Source of the DNA: Croceimicrobium sp963974215
GTDB taxonomy: Bacteria; Bacteroidota; Bacteroidia; Flavobacteriales; Schleiferiaceae
NCBI GenBank assembly: GCA_963974215.1
Contig: CAXBBL010000002.1
Location: forward strand, 310,001 to 374,000
DNA: 64,000 nucleotides
Direction: 5' to 3'
The position numbers and the translations under genes are program-made. Position 1 is the first letter of the stretch. The number at the start of each line of letters is the position of its first letter. The notes below the pieces were generated by a model, which ran no database searches, was not told the DNA's origin, and saw only the letters and a program-made list of their open reading frames with translations. Shown in pieces: positions 33,516-43,900 of the stretch.

Positions 33516-33965
33516 TTAATTACTCAAGTCCAATTTACAATTCCACCACTCCGTTTCTATATCTGCTCCCAACTTTTTATAAAAATCAACCGCGGGAGTA
33601 TTCCAATCTATCACCTGCCAATCTAAACGATTAGCACCTGCTTCTTTCGCCGTTTTCGCCGTTTCCTTTAAAAGCGCCAATCCAATACCCTTACCTCTTA
33701 GATGGGGCTTCACGTAAAGGTCTTCCAAATAAAAGCACGTTCCTTTCCAAGTAGAGTAGCGTTTATAATACAGTGAAATTCCCACTATCTCACCATCAAG
33801 TTCGGCTACTAAAAACTCGAACCAAGCTGCTTGCCAGTCTGCTAAAAGCTGCGCTTCGGTATTCTCCACCTGCTCTGACGCACGCTCGAATTCGGCCAAC
33901 TCCTTTATCAGTTTTAGTAAAGCAACAATGTCGTCCGCCTTACCCAATCGTATATTTGCGGTCAC
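33516..33965 (-). CDS. GNAT N-acetyltransferase, SSAT-like
   Basis: 149 residues. N-terminal TANIRLGKADDIVALLKLIKELAEFERA, the acetyl-CoA loop VKPHLRGKGIGLALLKETAK (R/Q-x-x-G-x-G/A) and FYLEDLYV before it are typical of spermidine/spermine acetyltransferase-like proteins, as is WNTPAVDFYKKLGAD. The start GTG at 33965 shares GTGA with the lysA stop, a 4-base overlap that implies translational coupling. Substrate unproven. Confidence 0.85.
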   Translation of the reverse strand: MTANIRLGKADDIVALLKLIKELAEFERASEQVENTEAQLLADWQAAWFEFLVAELDGEIVGISLYYKRYSTWKGTCFYLEDLYVKPHLRGKGIGLALLKETAKTAKEAGANRLDWQVIDWNTPAVDFYKKLGADIETEWWNCKLDLSN

Positions 33966-35203
33966 AGTAATTCTTTTAATTCTACTTGATTATTGAGAAT
34001 ATCTTGCAAGGTTTCCGCTTTGCGGATTAAATGCGCTTCCCCATTTAAAATAAGTACCTCAGCTGGTTTTAAGCGACTGTTGTAATTATTGGCCATGGTA
34101 AAACAATAAGCGCCTGCATTGCGAAAGGCTAAGTAATCGCCTTCCGATATTTCGCTAATCTGACGATCTAAGGCAAAGGTGTCGGTTTCACAGATATAAC
34201 CCACTACCGAATAAACTCTAGTTTTCCCCTTGGGATTACTCAAGTTTTCGATATGATGATAGGCATCGTAAAACATGGGACGAATCAAATGATTCATTCC
34301 ACTATCCATTTGAGCAAAAACAGTAGCGGTGGTTTGCTTCAAAGCATTTACCCGCGCAATAAAAGTCCCCGATTCACTCACTAAAAACTTCCCTGGTTCA
34401 AATTCGATCTCCAAATCGCGACCATAATCGGCACAGAAGTCCTTAAACATAAGAGTCATTTTCTCTCCCAACTCTTCCACATCGGTGGCATTATCGCCCT
34501 CTTTGTAAGGCACTTTAAAGCCCGAGCCAAAATCGAGATATTTCAAATCGGGAAAAGCATGAGCGGCATCAAATAATAATTCCGCTCCTTTTAAAAAGGT
34601 ATCCACATCTAAAATATCGCTTCCCGTATGCATGTGTACGCCTTCCACGCGGATATTTAGGCTTTTCACGATTCGCTCTAAATGGCGACTTTGATGGATG
34701 GAAATACCAAACTTGGAGTCGATATGCCCCACCGATATTTTGGCATGGCCACCCGCCATAATGTGCGGGTTAATGCGAATACAAACTGGATAGCTATCCC
34801 CGTAAAGGGCACCAAACTGCTCTAATTGACTGAGGTTATCAATATTAACCTTCACCCCATATTTTACTGCTTGTTTAATCTCCTCCAAGGAAACACCATT
34901 GGGAGTAAAAATAATATTGGCGGGGTCAAAACCTGCCTTTAAACCAATCTCCACTTCTTGAATGGAAACTGTATCTAAACCAGAGCCTAGACTGTGCAAA
35001 TAGCGTAGTATATTAATGTTATTGAGAGCCTTACAAGCGTAATTAACCTTCAGCTTCACCTCCTTAAAAGCACCTTTTAAGCGATTGTATTGTGACTCAA
35101 TTTTGGCCGCATCATATACATAAAGCGGTGCACCAAATTCTTCTGCTAAGGCTGAGGCCGATAAACCCCCGATTAAATAGCCGTTCTCTGTAGGTATTAG
35201 CAT
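33962..35203 (-). CDS. lysA: Diaminopimelate decarboxylase
   Basis: Last step of lysine synthesis, meso-DAP to lysine; PLP-dependent, cytosolic. 413 residues with ORN/DAP decarboxylase features: PLYVYDAAKIESQYNRL, the PLP lysine in LKVNYACKALNN, GVHMHTGSDILD, the glycine-rich YLDFGSGFKVPY, EFEPGKFLVSESG and the dimer-site cysteine in VGYICETDTFA with RNAGAYCFTMANNYNSR near the end. Upstream and coupled to the GNAT gene. Confidence 0.93.
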   Translation of the reverse strand: MLIPTENGYLIGGLSASALAEEFGAPLYVYDAAKIESQYNRLKGAFKEVKLKVNYACKALNNINILRYLHSLGSGLDTVSIQEVEIGLKAGFDPANIIFTPNGVSLEEIKQAVKYGVKVNIDNLSQLEQFGALYGDSYPVCIRINPHIMAGGHAKISVGHIDSKFGISIHQSRHLERIVKSLNIRVEGVHMHTGSDILDVDTFLKGAELLFDAAHAFPDLKYLDFGSGFKVPYKEGDNATDVEELGEKMTLMFKDFCADYGRDLEIEFEPGKFLVSESGTFIARVNALKQTTATVFAQMDSGMNHLIRPMFYDAYHHIENLSNPKGKTRVYSVVGYICETDTFALDRQISEISEGDYLAFRNAGAYCFTMANNYNSRLKPAEVLILNGEAHLIRKAETLQDILNNQVELKELL

Positions 35204-35255
35204 TATTTTTTTAAACTTTCGCCAAAGTTAAGCCCTCCAAATTATAAAGCGACAA

Positions 35256-35732
35256 ATGAAGAATGAGTTTATTGAAAGTAAGAAGTTAAACCTTCGGGTA
35301 GTGCAGCTATTATTGGTGCTTTTACTCGGGTTTAGTGTTTACGCTTTGGTTCTGCAAATTTTTACCGAAGCCACCTTTGCCAATAAAGACATTCCCAACT
35401 GGGTCTTAGGGCTCGGGATCTTTTTACTGCTAGGTTTAATCGCCAGTTTCGCTAGCTTAAAGCTAGATACCAAGGTAAACCAAGATGGGATAAAAGTGAG
35501 TTTTGGCATTCTAGCCAATGAAGAGTGGCCTTGGGCTGAAATAAAAAAAGCACAGGTCCAAAACTTTTCTTTTGTAGGTTTTGGCAAACGAAAGAGCCCA
35601 CAATACGGCACCGTATTAAGCACAGGTGGCAAACAAGGTTTAGCCATAGAACTAAAGAATGGCGAGAAATGGTTAATTGACATTAAAAATAGAAAGGATT
35701 TAGAGAAGCTACTAAAAAGTCTTAAAACCTAG
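35256..35732 (+). CDS. Two-helix membrane protein with a PH-like domain
   Basis: 158 residues. Two hydrophobic segments (LRVVQLLLVLLLGFSVYALVL and WVLGLGIFLLLGLIASFASL), then a bacterial PH-like beta domain (LDTKVNQDGIKVSFGILANEEWPWAEIKKAQV ... GLAIELKNGEKWLIDIKNRKDLEKLL). Similar proteins of the bPH group are common and uncharacterised in Bacteroidota. No operon partner; it is divergent from lysA with 52 bases between starts. Confidence 0.6.
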   Translation: MKNEFIESKKLNLRVVQLLLVLLLGFSVYALVLQIFTEATFANKDIPNWVLGLGIFLLLGLIASFASLKLDTKVNQDGIKVSFGILANEEWPWAEIKKAQVQNFSFVGFGKRKSPQYGTVLSTGGKQGLAIELKNGEKWLIDIKNRKDLEKLLKSLKT

Positions 35733-35784
35733 CTTCAATTAAAATAAGCCTTCCTTTTTATGGTGATATTAGCGCTTAAGCTTT

Positions 35785-35792
35785 TAACTTTG
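35785..35792 (+). promoter_or_regulatory. Candidate -7 box TAACTTTG for fbp
   Basis: TAACTTTG 20 bases before ATG 35813. Its final G is the first base of the in-frame GTG 35792, so that GTG cannot be the start. Confidence 0.5.
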
Positions 35793-35812
35793 TGGCATAC
35801 ACCTCTCAAACC

Positions 35813-36820
35813 ATGAAAAGACATATTACGCTCGGTGAATTCATCATCGAAAACCAAAAAGACTTTCCTTATGCAAAAGGAGAGCTTAGTGCTTTATTAA
35901 GCTCCATCCGCTTGGCGGGGAAAATGGTAAATCAAGAAATTAACAAAGCGGGCTTAGCCAATATTATTGGCGCCGTAGGACTAGAAAACGTCCAAGGTGA
36001 AGATCAGCAAAAGCTAGATGTCCTTGCCAACGACATGTTTATTAGCACCCTAAAAAACCGCGGGGAGATTTGTGGAATTGCTTCCGAAGAAATGGAAGAT
36101 TACATTTCCTTTAACGAATCTATTCATAGTGATGCCAAATACATCGTTCTTATAGATCCGCTTGATGGCAGTAGCAACATCGATGTTAATGTTTCTGTTG
36201 GGACCATTTTTAGCATCTATCGTCGCGTAAGCCCTATCGGAACACCCGCCACTTTAGAAGATTTCTTGCAACCCGGAAATAAACAAGTGGCTGCAGGTTA
36301 TTTGATTTACGGTACCTCAACTATGTTAGTTTTCTCCACAGGCAATGGCGTAAATGGTTTCACATTTGACCCTGGTATCGGCAGCTTCTTTTTATCGCAC
36401 CCTAACATGAGGGTTAAAGAAGGCGGCAAAATATACAGTATTAACGAAGGGAATTACGTGCACATGCCCGAAGGCGTTAAGCGTTATTTGAAATGGTGTC
36501 AAGAACTTGACCCTGCAACCAACCGCCCGCTTACCTCTCGTTATATTGGTTCTTTGGTAGCTGATTTCCACCGAAACCTTTTAAAAGGTGGCATTTACAT
36601 TTACCCACAAGGTACCACGGCTCCTAAAGGGAAATTGCGATTATTATACGAATGTAATCCTATGGCTATGCTCATTGAACAAGCTGGTGGCAAAGCCAGT
36701 GATGGCCAAAACCGTATTTTAGATATTGACCCAAGTGAACTACACGAGCGCGTTCCTTTCTTCTGTGGATCTACCGAAATGGTGGAAATGGCGGAAGACT
36801 TTATTGCGAAGTTTGGTTAG
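35813..36820 (+). CDS. fbp: Fructose-1,6-bisphosphatase, class I
   Basis: Gluconeogenic phosphatase; cytosolic; 335 residues from ATG 35813 (MKRHITLGEFI). Signature: EDQQKLDVLANDMF, the metal site VLIDPLDGSSNIDVN (DPLDGSSN) and substrate residues in IYPQGTTAPKGKLRLLYECNPMAMLIEQAGG. Typical length. Single-gene unit with its own -7 box and a strong terminator at 36843. Confidence 0.95.
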   Translation: MKRHITLGEFIIENQKDFPYAKGELSALLSSIRLAGKMVNQEINKAGLANIIGAVGLENVQGEDQQKLDVLANDMFISTLKNRGEICGIASEEMEDYISFNESIHSDAKYIVLIDPLDGSSNIDVNVSVGTIFSIYRRVSPIGTPATLEDFLQPGNKQVAAGYLIYGTSTMLVFSTGNGVNGFTFDPGIGSFFLSHPNMRVKEGGKIYSINEGNYVHMPEGVKRYLKWCQELDPATNRPLTSRYIGSLVADFHRNLLKGGIYIYPQGTTAPKGKLRLLYECNPMAMLIEQAGGKASDGQNRILDIDPSELHERVPFFCGSTEMVEMAEDFIAKFG

Positions 36821-36842
36821 TTTTCTAAACTACCTAAATACT

Positions 36843-36884
36843 AAAAAGCGACCCAAGGTTTAATCCTAGTGGTCGCTTTTTTTG
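36843..36884 (+). terminator. Terminator of fbp
   Basis: AAAAAGCGACC (36843-36853) pairs with GGTCGCTTTTT (36871-36881), an 11-base stem with a T tail, 22 bases past the fbp stop. It may also serve the minus-strand gene ending at 37004. Confidence 0.88.
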
Positions 36885-37003
36885 AGGGGGGATATTAATA
36901 CCTATTTAAATAGGAAGTACAAAGTTGCTTCAGGAACTCAGTATACGCAAGTATTTGGCGCCAAAAGCATAATTTCTAGCACGAAATACAAAATGGAAAA
37001 ACT

Positions 37004-38773
37004 TTAGCTGTCCTTTTTATTGAAACGCTCTTGCAAAGCGCCATTGTAAGTGCGTGTAACTGGTAGCTCTTGACCATTATGCAATAAAACACGATTAGAA
37101 TAAACCGCTTTAAGCTGACTGACATTTACTGCATAACTACGATGAATACGCTGAAAGCTCTCTTCGCCTAATTCTTTTAAAAGAGCCGCTAAACTTATCC
37201 GCTCTACTTCTGGGTTTTCACGATTTAGTAGATGGATATTTACATAATGGCCTTCCGACTGAACGTATAAAATATCTGCCACCTTAATTACGGCCTTAGA
37301 CTTTAACTTTAGTACAGCATCCGCCTTACCGCTTGGAGCATCTTTTTCTGCAAGCGCCTCTTGGTACTCATCCTTTACCAATAAGGTTAAATTTGAAACG
37401 GTCTCAATTACGGGCAGTGATTTTTTCCTTTTGGTCAGCCATCTTAGCCCAAAAAGCATTAGTAGACTTAGAGATAAAATTGCCACCGCCAAACGCCAGT
37501 AGCGATACACCTCGTCCTTTCGTTCCACTTCGCGCCGTCGTTTCATTTCCGCCAGCTCAATGGCATTCGCCTCTTGTTTTATTTTTGCGGCATCATTCTG
37601 CTTATTCAAGGCACTTTTTCGAGCCTGTACTGCTTTTAATAAGTATATAGCCGAGTCTTTTTCCCCAATCTGCTCAAAGTAATTTGCCTTCAACTCTAAA
37701 AAGTCAATCTCATTTATAACGGCTGCATCTACCGCCTCCAAATAATCGACAAATATTTTAGCTTGCTTTACCTTATTTCGCTTCAAAGCCAATTCTAGAG
37801 ATAACATCCATAATCGGTTAATGCTACTAGTTGCCCCATTGCGTTCGGGAGGCAAAAGACTATAAGCGACATTTAATAAACTATCTGCCTGAGCATATCG
37901 CTCTAAGCTTATATCGTTTCGGGCAAGGTTCTCTAATGCCACGGCTTGGTCTATTAAAGCACCCGTGGATTTATGCACCTCCAATGCCTTGTACAGATAA
38001 TACTGGGCTGAATCTAAATTAGCCAAGCTTCGCCAAGCCACCGCCATGTTATTATATATCCGACCTTGGGTTCGCAGGTCATCTTTAGGCAATTTGCCTT
38101 GCGATTTACGAAACCATAAGAGGGCTTCCTCGGGCTGCTCCATGCGACCGAAAATAGTCCCAATTTTTAGGTATGAACTCGCTAAACCTTTATAATCGAA
38201 ACTTTCTTCAATTAATATTGCTTCGCGCAACTTCGCAATCGCACCCTTAAAGTCACGCCTAATATTAAGGGCATTGCCTAAGTTGCTCAAGGCAGATGCG
38301 TATTGAAAACTATCTCCCTGTTGAATCGCTAATTCAGCCATTTCATTAAAGATCGAATCACCTTGCTGGTGCTGGTTACTGCGGTAATGAGCTATTCCCA
38401 CATTTTTCATAACCATGAAATAACTGAATTGCTGGTCGTATTTCCCCGCATCGGGAATTAAGTCGAGCGAACGTTGGTAGAATTTTAAGGCAGAAGAAAT
38501 ATCACCTCTGAAGGTATTAGCTAGGCCTTTTAAAAAATTACCTCTGGCCTGACACTCATCATCTTCATAGTGCAAAAGAGCTTGGGCTAAAGAATCGAGA
38601 TATACGGGGTCGCGTGAATTCTTTAAGGACAGTTCTATCAATTGTTTTCGCTGCTGCTCCTTCGAATTGGCATCTGCCTTGAGCGAAAAATTAAAAACAA
38701 CTAGTCCTATAAATCCCCAAATCTTCAAGCTTCTAGTACTTGAAAATAGCCCCTGAAAAAAATTACCCTGCAT
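37004..38773 (-). CDS. Membrane-anchored TPR-LytTR regulator
   Basis: 589 residues. The N-terminal signal/anchor (SLKIWGFIGLVVFNFSLKADA) is followed by about 7-8 tetratricopeptide repeats (residues ~50-390, e.g. YFMVMKNVGIAHYRSNQHQQG and ALSNLGNALNIRRDFKGA), one transmembrane helix (YWRLAVAILSLSLLMLFGLRWLTKRKK) and a C-terminal LytTR DNA-binding domain (VIKVADILYVQSEGHYVNIHLL ... SFQRIHRSYAVNVSQLKAV). The likely topology puts the TPRs in the periplasm and LytTR in the cytosol: a one-component sensor. Targets are unknown. It lies on the opposite strand to fbp, with no partner gene. Confidence 0.82.
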   Translation of the reverse strand: MQGNFFQGLFSSTRSLKIWGFIGLVVFNFSLKADANSKEQQRKQLIELSLKNSRDPVYLDSLAQALLHYEDDECQARGNFLKGLANTFRGDISSALKFYQRSLDLIPDAGKYDQQFSYFMVMKNVGIAHYRSNQHQQGDSIFNEMAELAIQQGDSFQYASALSNLGNALNIRRDFKGAIAKLREAILIEESFDYKGLASSYLKIGTIFGRMEQPEEALLWFRKSQGKLPKDDLRTQGRIYNNMAVAWRSLANLDSAQYYLYKALEVHKSTGALIDQAVALENLARNDISLERYAQADSLLNVAYSLLPPERNGATSSINRLWMLSLELALKRNKVKQAKIFVDYLEAVDAAVINEIDFLELKANYFEQIGEKDSAIYLLKAVQARKSALNKQNDAAKIKQEANAIELAEMKRRREVERKDEVYRYWRLAVAILSLSLLMLFGLRWLTKRKKSLPVIETVSNLTLLVKDEYQEALAEKDAPSGKADAVLKLKSKAVIKVADILYVQSEGHYVNIHLLNRENPEVERISLAALLKELGEESFQRIHRSYAVNVSQLKAVYSNRVLLHNGQELPVTRTYNGALQERFNKKDS

Positions 38774-38927
38774 CTGACTTCAATCAATAAAAATAGATTC
38801 TTTTCCTTCCCATATAAGATGATAGCCAATTTAAGAATTAAAAAATGCTAAGGCAACGTAAATAGAATATTTGCGTCATTTAAAAAGAGCTCTAACAACT
38901 TTTATTAACCCTTAAAAATTTTACCCG

Positions 38928-39353
38928 ATGAAAACCCTAGTAAAAAGTTTTATCATATGCCTACTCACCGCCAGTACCTTAAACATAAATGCGCAGAATT
39001 GTTCTATATCAGGACGCATCTACAGCAGTGAGACAAAAAAAGGCATTTTGCAGGCCAGCTTACTTATTTTAGATGAAGATGGCGCGATGGTAACTGGCAT
39101 TTCATCTGGTTTTAATGGGAAATACAGCACCGATTCACTTCCCAGCGGATTATACTACCTAAATGTTAGAGCAGATGGCTTTGAAAATATTGAACTTCTT
39201 CCCTTGCGATTATTGGGGAAAAATTCAAACATCGACCTAGCCATGCTAAATGCTAGCGATGCAAAAAAGGAGAAGTCTGAAACAAAAAAAGAAGCTACCG
39301 TAATGCCCGCCATTTTTCAGGCAGCCTTAAAAAATTTCATCGGCAGTAATTAA
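38928..39353 (+). CDS. Small secreted carboxypeptidase-regulatory-like protein
   Basis: 141 residues. Signal peptide MKTLVKSFIICLLTASTLNINAQ, then one CarboxypepD_reg-like beta sandwich: CSISGRIYSSETKKGILQASLLILDEDG, FNGKYSTDSLPSGLYYLNVRADGFENIEL. The C-terminal tail is charged (ASDAKKEKSETKKEA) and ends LKNFIGSN. Function unknown; such modules are cell-surface or periplasmic. Its stop shares TTAA with the convergent DASS gene. Confidence 0.7.
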   Translation: MKTLVKSFIICLLTASTLNINAQNCSISGRIYSSETKKGILQASLLILDEDGAMVTGISSGFNGKYSTDSLPSGLYYLNVRADGFENIELLPLRLLGKNSNIDLAMLNASDAKKEKSETKKEATVMPAIFQAALKNFIGSN

Positions 39354-40846
39354 TCCGCCAATCCAAAATTCGCTAAAAACAAAGCCCATAAAATAGCAAT
39401 AATAGGACCGGCCAAACCAAAAAACAGACCTCCCTTTCTAAAGTCTTTCTGCTCCAATAAACCTGTGCTAAACGCGATAGCATTGGGCGGAGTAGAGACA
39501 GGTAGGAAAAGCGCACAAGAAGCCGAAAAGGCTAAGGTTAAAGCCATTAGCACCATGTGCTGGGCATTTCCTTGGACTAAAAGTAAAGCAATGGGAACCA
39601 GAATTGTGGTAGTGGCAGTATTGGACATTATGTTGGACAAGATTACTGAAGCCAAAGCAAATAAGGGCAACAGCAGCCAAAGCTGATTGCCAAATTGTAA
39701 TTTACTAACGATAAATGCCGCTAGACCCGAATCCACCAAAGCCAGACCCAAGGCCAAGCCACCCGCAACCAACATCAGAGTGTCCCATGGCAAAGAGCGT
39801 ACATCCTTAGCCCATATTACCGAAAACATCGTCAGCAGTACTATTGGCACTCCGCTAATTAAAGCCACTGGGATTCCGTGCAGAGGATTAGTCATCCACA
39901 AACCAACGGTTAGAACCAGTACCCCTAAAACAATTTGCCGGTTTTGTTTTTCTTCTTTAGTAAAGGTCAGTCCCTCGTTTACGAAAGCCAAGTCCAGCTT
40001 CGCCTCTTTTTCGGGCAAGCTTTTTTGCAACAAAAACCAGAAGGCAATACAAAGGAAGATAGCCACGGGAACCCCAAAATACATCCAGGTCAAAAAGTCG
40101 ATTTGCAAGCCCATACTTTGTAAGGCTCCCACTGCAATAGCATTGGGCGGACTACCGATGATAGTTCCCATCCCCCCTACTGACGCTGCCGCCGGAATTC
40201 CTAAAAGCAACGCTTTGCTAAGGGGGTGCTTGGCGCCATTGCGATTAATTAAAGGCATTATTGAAGCTAGCATCATGGCCGCTGTGGCCGTATTAGACAT
40301 TAACATTGAAGCCACCGTAGTGGTAAGCATTAGGGCCAATAATATTTGGCGAGCACTTTTACCCGATGCCCGCACGGTAATGCGAAATAAGGCTAAATCT
40401 AAACCGGTTTTCTTCATGGCTTCCGCAAGAAAGAACCCCCCAAGCATGAGCCATATTACCGGACTACTCCACGTGTTTACGTATTTCTGCACATTTACCG
40501 GATTATCAACCAATTGATCGGAACCTTGGGTGAAAACTAAAAAGCCGATTATTAAAATCCCTACTGCAAAAGGCGGAATGGCCTCGCTTAACCATAAACC
40601 GATGGCCGTTATTAATAAAAAGAAAATATATTGTTGACTAGGCGTTAAGCCCTCAGCCGCCATAAAATAGGTGGAGACCCCAGCAATGGCCAAGACTAAG
40701 GCAAACCAAAAAAGTTTGCCGCTGGCACTAATTTTCTTTTTACTGTAGTGGATTAAACTTAAAAAGCGGGAATCACCGCTTACCATATGATCGAGTTTTA
40801 AACTATCCGAAATTTTATGGGCTAGGTTATGAATGCTTGGTCTCAT
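39350..40846 (-). CDS. DASS/SLC13-family symporter (second copy)
   Basis: 498 residues from ATG 40846. Inner-membrane Na+:anion carrier: LSEAIPPFAVGILII, SNTATAAMMLASIMPLIN, GSPPNAIAVGAL, IMSNTATTTILVPIALLLVQ and STPPNAIAFSTGLLE are the paired Na+/substrate motifs. Longer and distinct from the 3.3 kb copy: a ~45-residue cytosolic N-terminal extension (IHNLAHKISDSLKLDHMVSG). A TAACTTTG box overlaps the alternative TTG start (40867), so ATG 40846 is preferred. Substrate: dicarboxylate or sulfate, undetermined. Confidence 0.87.
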   Translation of the reverse strand: MRPSIHNLAHKISDSLKLDHMVSGDSRFLSLIHYSKKKISASGKLFWFALVLAIAGVSTYFMAAEGLTPSQQYIFFLLITAIGLWLSEAIPPFAVGILIIGFLVFTQGSDQLVDNPVNVQKYVNTWSSPVIWLMLGGFFLAEAMKKTGLDLALFRITVRASGKSARQILLALMLTTTVASMLMSNTATAAMMLASIMPLINRNGAKHPLSKALLLGIPAAASVGGMGTIIGSPPNAIAVGALQSMGLQIDFLTWMYFGVPVAIFLCIAFWFLLQKSLPEKEAKLDLAFVNEGLTFTKEEKQNRQIVLGVLVLTVGLWMTNPLHGIPVALISGVPIVLLTMFSVIWAKDVRSLPWDTLMLVAGGLALGLALVDSGLAAFIVSKLQFGNQLWLLLPLFALASVILSNIMSNTATTTILVPIALLLVQGNAQHMVLMALTLAFSASCALFLPVSTPPNAIAFSTGLLEQKDFRKGGLFFGLAGPIIAILWALFLANFGLAD

Positions 40847-40864
40847 ACGGTTTTTTATGGCTTC

Positions 40865-40872
40865 CAAAGTTA
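40865..40872 (-). promoter_or_regulatory. Candidate -7 box TAACTTTG for the second DASS gene
   Basis: TAACTTTG on the minus strand, 18 bases before ATG 40846. It overlaps the in-frame TTG 40867, which decides the start. Confidence 0.45.
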
Positions 40873-40989
40873 GCCAAGTAGGATTGAAAAAAACGGAGAT
40901 TTCGAGGCCTTTTTTAGGAATGGTTTTACCTTAGCCCACAAATTTTACCACCCCTCAAAACCGAGCGGGTGGTTTAGCGTTTTACAGGC

Positions 40990-43900
40990 ATGACAAATTC
41001 TTCTGAGCTTTTACTTACTCCTTATTTAAAGGACGATCGCTTTAAATCCATATCTAATTTTAGCAATACTGGACCCGCTCCCAAGGCCCATGTGAAAGGT
41101 TTGGCGGGATCTTTATCCGCTATTGCGGGAGCTGCATCCTTTAAAAACACAGGGAGACCACACCTATTCATCTTAAGTGACAAGGAAGAAGCGGCCTATT
41201 TCCTCAATGATTTAGAAAGTATTATTGGCGATAAAGATGTCCTCTTTTACCCTGGGTCCTACCGCCGACCCTACGTGATAGAAGAAACCGATAATGCCAA
41301 TGTCCTCTTACGTGCCGAAGTTTTAAATCGACTAAACAGCCGTAAAAAGCCCGCCATATTAGTGAGCTACGCCGATGCCCTTTTCGAAAAAGTGGTAACG
41401 CGCAAACAGCTGAGCTCACACACTTTTAGCGTTAAGGTTGGCGATGAATTAAGCATCGACTTTATTAATGAAACACTTTTCGAGTACGAATTTGAAAGGG
41501 TAGATTTTGTGGTAGAACCGGGTCAGTTTTCCGTGCGCGGTGGCATTGTAGATGTCTTTTCCTTCTCCCACGACCAACCTTATCGCATTGAATTTTTTGG
41601 CGATGAAATAGAAAGCATCCGCCTATTTGATATCGAAAGCCAACTCAGCATCGAAAGCCTTAAAAAAATTCAGCTCGTTCCCAATGTCGAGAACAAGTCT
41701 CTGATGGAAAGCCGCGAAAGCTTTTTCGACTACATCTCGCCGGAGAGCATTATTTGGACTAAAAACTTAGACCTGAGCGCCAAGCGATTAGATGAGCTTT
41801 ACGGAAAATCACTCGCAGCCTTTAAAGATCTCATCGGCGATTTCAAAAGAGCCGAGCCTAGTGAACTCTTTATCAATGGCGAAGGCCTGAAAAATAAAAT
41901 TGAAGCTTTCCCGGTAGTAGAATTTGGACCGCAAAACTTCTTCAAGCCGGGCTTTAGCTTAAACTTTGACGCCTCGGCGCAACCCAGTTTCAATAAGAAA
42001 TTTGACCTCTTAGTAGCAGACTTTAAAAAGAATAATGAATTAGGAAGGCAAAACTTCCTCCTTTGCGTGAATGCGAAACAAGTGGAGCGCTTCGAGGCTA
42101 TCTTCGAAGATATTGGTCAGGAAATGAAGTACCAGCCGATTATTCATAGTTTGCATGCCGGGTTTATAGATAAAGAAGCCGGTTGGGTGGTTTATACCGA
42201 TCACGAAATATTTGAGCGCTACCAGAAATTCCGCCTGAAAAATGGTTTTGAAAAGAAACAGGCAGTTAGTCTAAAGGAACTTACCGCTTTACAGGTGGGC
42301 GACTACATTACCCACATCGACCATGGTATTGGTGAATTCGGCGGTCTGCAGAAAATAGATAATAATGGCAAGGTTCAAGAAGCCATTAAGCTAATTTACA
42401 ACGGTGGTGATGTGCTTTATCTCAGCATCCACTCGCTGCATAAAATTAGTCGCTATAACGGTAAAGAAGGCACCCTACCTTCCTTACATAAGTTAGGAAC
42501 AGGTACTTGGCAAAAAACCAAGGCGAAAGCGAAAACCCGCGTTAAAAAAGTGGCTTTCGACCTTATTAAACTCTACGCTAAACGCAGAGCCACCAAAGGC
42601 TTCAGCTTTAGTCCCGATAGCTATTTACAACACGAATTAGAGGCTTCTTTTATTTACGAAGACACGCCCGATCAGGTTACCGCAACCGCCGCCATTAAAA
42701 AAGATATGGAAATGGAAATGCCCATGGACCGTCTAATTTGCGGTGACGTAGGTTTTGGAAAAACAGAACTGGCCGTGCGCGCCGCCTTTAAAGCAGTAGC
42801 CGATAATAAACAAGTGGCCATTTTAGTGCCCACCACCATTTTAGCCTTTCAACATTATAAAACCTTTTTTGGCCGTCTGAAAGATTTTCCTTGCAATATT
42901 GATTATATCAACCGCTTCAAAACCAAGAAACAACAAGATGAAACCCTAGCCAAACTAGCCAGCGGGGAACTCGATATAATTATTGGCACGCATCGATTAG
43001 TGGGAAAGGATGTTGCCTTTAAAAATCTTGGCCTTCTTATTATCGATGAAGAACAGAAATTTGGCGTCTCTGTAAAGGATAAGCTGAAAAACTTTAAAGT
43101 AAATGTTGACACGCTCACGCTTACGGCAACGCCCATTCCGCGTACCCTGCAATTTTCCTTAATGCAAGCGCGCGACCTAAGTGTAATGACTACGCCCCCA
43201 CCCAATCGCCATCCCATTGAAACGCAATTAATTCCTTTTAGCGAAGAAATTATTCGCGATTCGGTGATGTATGAGATGAGCCGCGGCGGACAGGTTTTCT
43301 TTATTCACAACCGGGTAGAAAATATTAAGGAAGTAGCGGGTATGTTACAGCGCCTTGTGCCCGACGCTAAAATCGGTATCGGTCACGGCCAGATGGAAGG
43401 CAAGAAATTAGAGGAACTCATGCTGAATTTCATCAACGGTGAATTCGACATTTTGGTAGCGACTTCTATTATTGAAAACGGATTAGATGTGCCTAACGCG
43501 AATACCATTATTATCAATAATGCCCAAAATATTGGCCTCAGCGATTTACATCAGATGCGCGGGCGCGTAGGACGATCTAATAAAAAAGCCTTTTGTAAAC
43601 TTATTAGCCCTCCCCTTTCGGCCCTTACGGAAGAAGCGCGTAAACGCATGACCGCGATTGAACAATACAGCGAATTGGGTAGTGGCTTTCATATTGCCAT
43701 GCGCGATTTAGAAATTAGAGGCGCGGGTGATTTACTGGGTGCCGAACAAAGCGGTTTCATTAATGACATCGGTTTTGAAACCTTCCAGAAAATTTTGGCC
43801 GAATCCATTGAAGAATTAAAAGAATCTGAATTTAAGGAGCTCTATGCGGAAGACTTAAAAAATAAAGATTTGATTTCGGATACCATTTTAGATACCGATT

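Noticed and set aside
39687..40517. 276-residue plus-strand open frame
   Set aside because: It lies wholly antisense inside the DASS gene, which has all family motifs; its residue content is that of a shadow.
41222..41419. Frames antisense to mfd (41222, 41799, 42903)
   Set aside because: Shadow frames of a long conserved gene.
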